Assembly (NCBI GenBank): GCA_044377735.1 | Contig: JBILYK010000004.1 | Coordinates: 1 to 64,000, forward strand | DNA: 64,000 bases | Direction: 5' to 3' | From: Tabrizicola_A sp044377735 | GTDB taxonomy: Bacteria; Pseudomonadota; Alphaproteobacteria; Rhodobacterales; Rhodobacteraceae | Shown here: piece by piece, positions 59,054-64,000 of the stretch | How the letters are laid out: each line of letters starts with the position of its first letter | How positions within the stretch are numbered: position 1 is the stretch's first letter | Notes under the pieces: model-generated | The model's database searches: none | Told to the model about the DNA's origin: nothing | What the model saw: the letters and a program-made list of their open reading frames with translations, nothing else | Translations under genes and position numbers: made by a program

Positions 59054-60499
59054 TTAATCGATCAGCGGCAGCAAAGCGTCGAGCGATTTCTTGGCATCGC
59101 CATAGAACATCCGGGTGTTTTCCTTGTAGAAGAGCGGATTCTCGATGCCCGAATACCCCGTGCCCTGCCCGCGCTTGGACACGAACACCTGCTTGGCCTT
59201 CCAGCACTCCAAGACTGGCATGCCGGCGATGGGGCTGTTGGGATCTTCCTGCGCCGCCGGGTTCACGATGTCGTTCGAGCCGATGACGATGGCGACATCG
59301 GTTGACGGGAAGTCGTCATTGATCTCGTCCATTTCCAGCACGATGTCATAAGGCACCTTCGCCTCCGCCAGAAGCACGTTCATGTGGCCCGGCAAGCGGC
59401 CTGCCACCGGGTGAATGGCAAAGCGCACGGTCTTCCCCTTGGCCCGAAGCTTGCGCGTCAGTTCGGACACCGATTGCTGCGCCTGCGCCACCGCCATGCC
59501 GTAACCCGGAATGATGATGATGCTGTCCGCCTCATTCAGGGCCGCCGCCACACCGTCGGTATCAATGGCAATCTGCTCGCCAGTGACTTCCATCGCCGGG
59601 CCTGTGGTGCCGCCAAAACCGCCCAAGATCACCGAAATGAAGCTGCGGTTCATCGCTTTGCACATGATGTAGGACAAGATCGCACCGGATGAGCCGACCA
59701 GCGCACCAACCACGATCAGAAGGTCATTCGACAGCGAAAACCCAATCGCCGCCGCCGCCCAGCCAGAATAGCTGTTCAGCATCGATACGACGACCGGCAT
59801 GTCTGCCCCGCCAATGCCCATGATCAGGTGATAGCCGATAAAGAAGGCGGCAATCGTCATAGCGATCAGCGCCCAAGTGCCAGCCCCGTTGAAGTACATG
59901 ACCATCAAGATCAGCGACAGCGCCGCGGCGCTTGCGTTCAGCACATGGCCGCCCGGAAGCTTGGTCGCCTTGCCGTCCACCTTACCCGCAAGCTTGCCAT
60001 AGGCGATCACCGACCCGGTGAAGGTCACAGCACCAATGAACACGCCAAGGAAGGTTTCAATCTTCAAAATGGCGATTTCAGCCGCCGACTTCTCGGCAAT
60101 CTTTTGGGCAAAGCCCGACAAGGCTGCCAATGCATCGGAATCGCCCGTCGCTTGCAGCGCGGCAATACCAGCCATCTCAATCTCGGTGTTATAGCCGATA
60201 AACACCGCCGCAAGACCTACAAGCGAGTGCATCGCTGCCACCAATTGCGGCATCTCCGTCATCTGCACGCGCTGCGCGACAACCCAGCCAATGGCACCCC
60301 CAACGGCGATCATCGCCAAGGAAATCAACCAGTTGCCATAGCCTGGCCCCATAAGCGTGGCCGCCACGGCCAAAGCCATGCCCGCAATGCCATACCAAAC
60401 CGCGCGTTTGGCGCTTTCTTGTCCCGACAAGCCGCCCAGCGACTGAATCGACAAAACTGCCGCAACCACATAGGCCGCCGTGGTAAATCCGTATTCCAT
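59054..60499 (-). CDS. pntB: NAD(P) transhydrogenase subunit beta
   Basis: PntB forms the NADP(H)-binding and membrane proton-channel part of proton-translocating transhydrogenase. The 481-residue protein starts at ATG 60499, preceded by GGGGG. About eight or nine helices are followed by the dIII NADP domain: IIIIPGYGMAVAQAQQSVSE with the GxGxxA/V fingerprint, then FAIHPVAGRLPGHMNVLLAE and VIGSNDIVNPAAQEDP. It uses the proton gradient to make NADPH from NADH. It lies 10 bp after pntA. Confidence 0.96.
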   Translation of the reverse strand: MEYGFTTAAYVVAAVLSIQSLGGLSGQESAKRAVWYGIAGMALAVAATLMGPGYGNWLISLAMIAVGGAIGWVVAQRVQMTEMPQLVAAMHSLVGLAAVFIGYNTEIEMAGIAALQATGDSDALAALSGFAQKIAEKSAAEIAILKIETFLGVFIGAVTFTGSVIAYGKLAGKVDGKATKLPGGHVLNASAAALSLILMVMYFNGAGTWALIAMTIAAFFIGYHLIMGIGGADMPVVVSMLNSYSGWAAAAIGFSLSNDLLIVVGALVGSSGAILSYIMCKAMNRSFISVILGGFGGTTGPAMEVTGEQIAIDTDGVAAALNEADSIIIIPGYGMAVAQAQQSVSELTRKLRAKGKTVRFAIHPVAGRLPGHMNVLLAEAKVPYDIVLEMDEINDDFPSTDVAIVIGSNDIVNPAAQEDPNSPIAGMPVLECWKAKQVFVSKRGQGTGYSGIENPLFYKENTRMFYGDAKKSLDALLPLID

Positions 60500-60509
60500 T
60501 TCGGCCCCC

Positions 60510-62087
60510 TTACGACTTTTGGAACATGGCGAGCATGCGCCGGGTGACCATGAAGCCCCCGAAAATGTTGATCCCCGCCATGAAGACCGACAATGCCGCA
60601 AGGATGACCACCAACCAGTTGCCCGACCCGATTTGCATCAGGGCACCCAGAATGATGATCGACGAAATCGCATTGGTCACCGCCATCAAGGGCGTGTGCA
60701 GCGAGTGGCTGACATTCCAGATCACCTGCACGCCGACGTAAACCGACAGCACAAAGACGATAAAGTGCGACATGAAGCTGGCCGGCGTGAAAAGGCCCGC
60801 CAGCAAGATCAATCCACCCCCGATCACCAGCATCCCAACCTGATTGCGCGTCTCAAGCTTGAAGGCCGCGGTTTCCTTGGCCCGGCGTTCTTCGGGCGTC
60901 AATTCCTTGACCTTTTCCTTGGGTTTTTGTGCCGCAATCGCCGCGATTTTCGGCGGCGGCGGCGGGAAGGTCACGGCCTTGTCCTTGGCCACCGTCGCGC
61001 CCCGGATCACGTCATCGTCCATATTGTGGAAGATAACGCCATCTTTCTTCGGGGTCAGGTCCGTCAGCATGTGGCGGATGTTGGTCGAGTAAAGCGTCGA
61101 CGCCTGCGCCGCCATCCGGCTGGGGAAATCGGTGTAGCCGACAATGGTCACGCCATTCTCTGAGACGATCTTTTCATCGGCAATCGTCAGATCACAGTTG
61201 CCACCGCGTTCCGCCGCAAGGTCGATGATGACCGAGCCCGGCTTCATCATCGCGACCATGTCCTTGGTCCACAGTTTCGGCGCGGGCCGACCGGGGATCA
61301 GCGCGGTGGTGATGACGATGTCCATCTCTGGCGCCAATTCGCGGAATTTGGCCAATTGCTTGGCGGCAAAGGCCGGGCTTGAGGGCGCGGCATAACCGCC
61401 TGTGGCCGCGCCATCAGGCAGCTCACTCGCATCAAACTCCAGATAGACGAACGATGCGCCCATCGATTCAATCTGTTCAGCCACTTCGGGGCGCACGTCA
61501 AATGCGTGTACAATGGCACCCAGCGACACGCTGGTGCCAATGGCGGCAAGCCCCGCAACACCCGCGCCGACGATCAGCACCTTGGCCGGCGGCACCTTGC
61601 CTGCCGCTGTCACCTGACCGGTGAAGAAGCGGCCAAAATTGTTGCCCGCCTCGATCACCGCGCGGTAGCCCGCGATATTGGCCATCGACGACAGCGCGTC
61701 CATCTTCTGCGCACGGCTGATGCGCGGCACCATATCCATGGCGACCACTGTTGCGCCACGCTCGGCCACCAGCTTCAGCAGTGCCTCATTCTGCGCGGGC
61801 CAGAAAAAGGAAATCAACGTCTGGCCATCGCGCAGAAGCTTGGCCTCTTTTTCTTCAGGCCCCCGCACCTTGACCAGCACATCTGCAGCCTCGACCACGG
61901 CCTTGGCGTTCTTCAACACCTCAACCCCGGCGGCCGCATAAAGCGCGTCGGCAAACCCGGCCTTGGCGCCAGCACCGGCCTCGATGCAGCAACTATGCCC
62001 CAGTTTGACAAGCTGCAGCGCCGAGTCCGGCGTCATCGCAACCCGGTTCTCGCCGTCAAAGATTTCCTTCAAAGCCCCTATTTTCAC
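60510..62087 (-). CDS. pntA: NAD(P) transhydrogenase subunit alpha
   Basis: The 525-residue PntA starts at GTG 62087, reading VKIGALKEIFDGENRVAMTP, with GGGGGAAG upstream. It has the alanine dehydrogenase-like NAD domain (VLIVGAGVAGLAAIGTSVSL), the substrate loop YAAPSSPAFAAKQLAKF, a Pro/Lys linker, and a C-terminal membrane part of three or four helices (VGMLVIGGGLILLAGLFTPA). It is the single-chain E. coli-like form rather than split PntAA/PntAB. It partners pntB in the same operon. Confidence 0.95.
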   Translation of the reverse strand: MKIGALKEIFDGENRVAMTPDSALQLVKLGHSCCIEAGAGAKAGFADALYAAAGVEVLKNAKAVVEAADVLVKVRGPEEKEAKLLRDGQTLISFFWPAQNEALLKLVAERGATVVAMDMVPRISRAQKMDALSSMANIAGYRAVIEAGNNFGRFFTGQVTAAGKVPPAKVLIVGAGVAGLAAIGTSVSLGAIVHAFDVRPEVAEQIESMGASFVYLEFDASELPDGAATGGYAAPSSPAFAAKQLAKFRELAPEMDIVITTALIPGRPAPKLWTKDMVAMMKPGSVIIDLAAERGGNCDLTIADEKIVSENGVTIVGYTDFPSRMAAQASTLYSTNIRHMLTDLTPKKDGVIFHNMDDDVIRGATVAKDKAVTFPPPPPKIAAIAAQKPKEKVKELTPEERRAKETAAFKLETRNQVGMLVIGGGLILLAGLFTPASFMSHFIVFVLSVYVGVQVIWNVSHSLHTPLMAVTNAISSIIILGALMQIGSGNWLVVILAALSVFMAGINIFGGFMVTRRMLAMFQKS

Positions 62088-62137
62088 TGAACTTCCCCCG
62101 TTTTCCAAAGGCGCAGCCGCCCCGGCTTTTTGTTTCG

Positions 62138-62638
62138 TCAGATCCAGCGCCTGACACGCGTAAACCATTCCGCCGCCCGGTCGCCAAAGGCTGCCGCAAG
62201 ACGCTCTTCTTCGGGTTTGATGAACCGATTGGTGATCACCCAAACAAATCCCGCCAGCACAATTAGGCCGGTTATCGAATTTGTCCAAAATGTCGCGGCA
62301 AAAAGGACAATCGTGTCGCCCAGATAGATCGGATTTCGCGACAGCGCGAAGACACCGTCGGTCACCAAAGTCTGCGGCACCCGATGCGGGATCACGGTCG
62401 TCCCATGCGCGCGCATCCGCAAGACCGCCATGCCCATCAGCCAGAGGCCAAGGATAAGACAGGCCAGCGCCAGACCCGGCGCGAACGTGCCAAAGCCAAA
62501 GGGCAACGGAATCAAGGCCAGCAGCAAGATCGCCACCAACCCGCCCAGTGTCCACACCGGCGGCCAATCCAACCCTTTTGCCAAAAGTGCCTGCACCCTG
62601 GCCTCTCCCCCCGCATTCTGCGGATGCATAATGCCCAA
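62138..62638 (-). CDS. Isoprenylcysteine carboxyl methyltransferase-like membrane protein
   Basis: This 166-residue integral membrane protein of the ICMT/PEMT-like superfamily has four or five helices (VWTLGGLVAILLLALIPLPF, FAPGLALACLILGLWLMG). The SAM-binding C-terminal signature is GVFALSRNPIYLGDTIVLFA with RFIKPEEERLAAAFGDRAAE. Its methyl acceptor is unknown; bacteria lack prenylated Cys targets, so the family name is only structural. A start at 62629 is possible. It is 50 bp upstream of pntA, so it may be co-transcribed with it. Confidence 0.82.
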   Translation of the reverse strand: MGIMHPQNAGGEARVQALLAKGLDWPPVWTLGGLVAILLLALIPLPFGFGTFAPGLALACLILGLWLMGMAVLRMRAHGTTVIPHRVPQTLVTDGVFALSRNPIYLGDTIVLFAATFWTNSITGLIVLAGFVWVITNRFIKPEEERLAAAFGDRAAEWFTRVRRWI

Positions 62639-62802
62639 GGCCCCTGCACATGCAACCGCTTTCCAGCATTAAAGCGTCGCATTCTTCCAAGCCTCGCCCC
62701 GCCAAATCATCACAAGAATTTCAAGCTTGAAATTTTTTCGCACCATTCTCTTGAATGCCGGGAAGAAGGATGCGACCCTTGCTTTAAATCCCGAGGACCA
62801 CA

Positions 62803-63996
62803 ATGACCGATTTTGCCGCCACCCGTGCCCAGTTCCATCTGCCCGAGGGGCTGATCTATCTTGACGGCAATTCGCTTGGCCCCTTGCCGCGCGCGGCTGT
62901 CGCGCGCGTGGCCAAAACGGTGCAGGACGAATGGGGCGGCATGCTCATCACCGGCTGGAACCGGGCAGGATGGATGGACAAGCCAATGAGCGTCGGCAAC
63001 CGCATAGCCCGTCTGATCGGGGCCGAGCCCGAGTCGGTCGCAATGGGCGATACGCTGTCGATCAAGGTCTATCAGGCTTTGGCCTCAGCACTTGAGATGA
63101 ACGCGCCGCGCAAGGTTATTCTTAGCGATTCCGGAAACTTCCCGTCCGATCTTTACATGGCACAGGGCCTCTGCCGCACGCTGGGCGAAGGCTATGAGCT
63201 GAAAATCGTCGCCCCCGAAGAGGTGATGGAGGCCATTGACGAAACCGTGGCCGTCACCCTGATCACCGAGGTGGACTACCGCACGGGGCGCAAACATGAC
63301 ATGACCGCGATCACCAAACGGGCCCATGAAAACGGCGCGCTGACGATCTGGGATCTGGCCCATTCCGCAGGGGCCTTCCCGGTGGAATTGGCGCGCGCGG
63401 GCGCCGATTTTGCCTGTGGCTGCACCTATAAATACCTCAATTCCGGGCCTGGCGGTCCGGCCTTCATCTATGTCGCTCCCCGCCATCAAGCCACCGCCCG
63501 CCCTGCCCTTTCAGGCTGGCAAGGCCATGACGCGCCCTTCGCCTTTGATCTGGACTACCGACCCGCGCCCGGCGCCGAACGCATGCGCGTCGGCACCCCG
63601 CCCATTTTGCAACTGGCCGCCCTCGAAGCCTCCCTCGACATTTGGGACAGCGTCGATATGGCCGCACTGCGCGCCCGCTCTCTCGCGCTCACCGACCAGT
63701 TCATCGCAGGTGTCGAGTCTGCCTGCCCCACCCTGACACTGGCCACCCCGCGCGATCACGCGATGCGCGGCAGTCAAGTGTCGTTTCGTCACCCGGAAGG
63801 TTACGCCATCATGCAGGCCCTGATTTCCAAGGGCGTGATCGGTGACTTCCGCGCGCCCGATATCATCCGCTTTGGCTTTACCCCACTTTACACCACCCAT
63901 GACGAGGTGGCGCAGGCCGTCGGCATCCTCGCCGAGATCATGGCCAAATCGCTGTGGGATACCCCAGACTTCAAGACCCGCAAAAAGGTCACCTGA
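62803..63996 (+). CDS. kynU: Kynureninase
   Basis: The PLP enzyme cleaves kynurenine to anthranilate and alanine in tryptophan catabolism. The 397-residue protein starts MTDFAATRAQFHLPEGLIYL, then LDGNSLGPLPRAAVARVAKT. LSDSGNFPSDLYMAQGL forms the cofactor pocket, WDLAHSAGAFPVELARAGAD holds the PLP Asp, and the PLP lysine is in CGCTYKYLNSGPGGPAFIYV. The stop is four bases from the window end, so any downstream kyn genes are outside. It is divergent from the methyltransferase gene. Confidence 0.94.
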   Translation: MTDFAATRAQFHLPEGLIYLDGNSLGPLPRAAVARVAKTVQDEWGGMLITGWNRAGWMDKPMSVGNRIARLIGAEPESVAMGDTLSIKVYQALASALEMNAPRKVILSDSGNFPSDLYMAQGLCRTLGEGYELKIVAPEEVMEAIDETVAVTLITEVDYRTGRKHDMTAITKRAHENGALTIWDLAHSAGAFPVELARAGADFACGCTYKYLNSGPGGPAFIYVAPRHQATARPALSGWQGHDAPFAFDLDYRPAPGAERMRVGTPPILQLAALEASLDIWDSVDMAALRARSLALTDQFIAGVESACPTLTLATPRDHAMRGSQVSFRHPEGYAIMQALISKGVIGDFRAPDIIRFGFTPLYTTHDEVAQAVGILAEIMAKSLWDTPDFKTRKKVT

Positions 63997-64000
63997 AGAT

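Noticed and set aside
62088..62705. Upstream extension of pntA in the same frame (to 62705)
   Set aside because: The extension overlaps the methyltransferase gene in another frame and has no transhydrogenase similarity; GTG 62087 with GGGGGAAG gives the normal PntA length.

Overview
The window is a GC-rich chromosomal segment from an alphaproteobacterium, almost certainly a member of the Rhodobacteraceae. Three things point there: a complete Rhodobacter capsulatus-type gene transfer agent (GTA) cluster followed by cysE; a pdhA-pdhB-pdhC operon whose E1-beta subunit carries a lipoyl domain; and a pntA/pntB transhydrogenase pair with DUF3422 and DUF1223 proteins of the kind common in this family. 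The genus cannot be fixed from the window. I saw no rRNA, tRNA, CRISPR array, integrase or transposase.

Layout. 1-10 kb holds housekeeping and transport genes: an M20 amidohydrolase, mazG, an iron-type binding protein, a nucleoside hydrolase, anmK, tyrS, two overlapping cyclophilins, pgk and class I aldolase. 10.4-14.8 kb holds an ftsB-like gene and pdhABC. The pdh operon lies between two inverted copies of a palindromic, TA-ended repeat, and its promoter overlaps a perfect 14-bp palindrome. 14.9-30.2 kb, all on the minus strand, is the GTA: g1 (small terminase), g2 (large terminase), g3 (portal), g3.5, g4 (protease), g5 (capsid), g6-g9 (connectors and tail tube), g10/g10.1 (tail chaperones), g11 (tape measure), g12-g15 (baseplate, hub, peptidase, megatron). 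A small coupled gene and cysE follow. 30.3-32.8 kb has mltG and fabF on the same strand, just upstream of the GTA.

32.9-40.7 kb holds a TetR-regulated RND efflux operon with a visible operator, a drug/metabolite transporter, a lipid A-type acyltransferase and a DUF1223 protein. 40.9-46.5 kb has aconitase, a small lipoprotein, moaA and a decayed cydA-cydB fusion remnant (cytochrome bd oxidase). 46.5-57.6 kb has a second M20 amidohydrolase, an Hsp70-like protein, and an FAD oxidoreductase/M20 deacylase pair divergent from a five-gene peptide-type ABC transporter. This last group reads as an uptake-plus-catabolism module for an acylated or peptide-like amino acid. 57.6-64 kb has a DUF3422 protein, an isoprenylcysteine methyltransferase-like protein with pntA-pntB, and kynureninase.

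The GTA is the main special system. It is a known class, intact here, and it sits among core genes as expected for a vertically inherited domesticated prophage. Less expected observations are the 13-residue tandem repeats in the portal N-terminus, a terminator-like hairpin in the GTA leader, the inverted repeats around pdhABC (one of which supplies the cysE stop codon), and the cydAB remnant.
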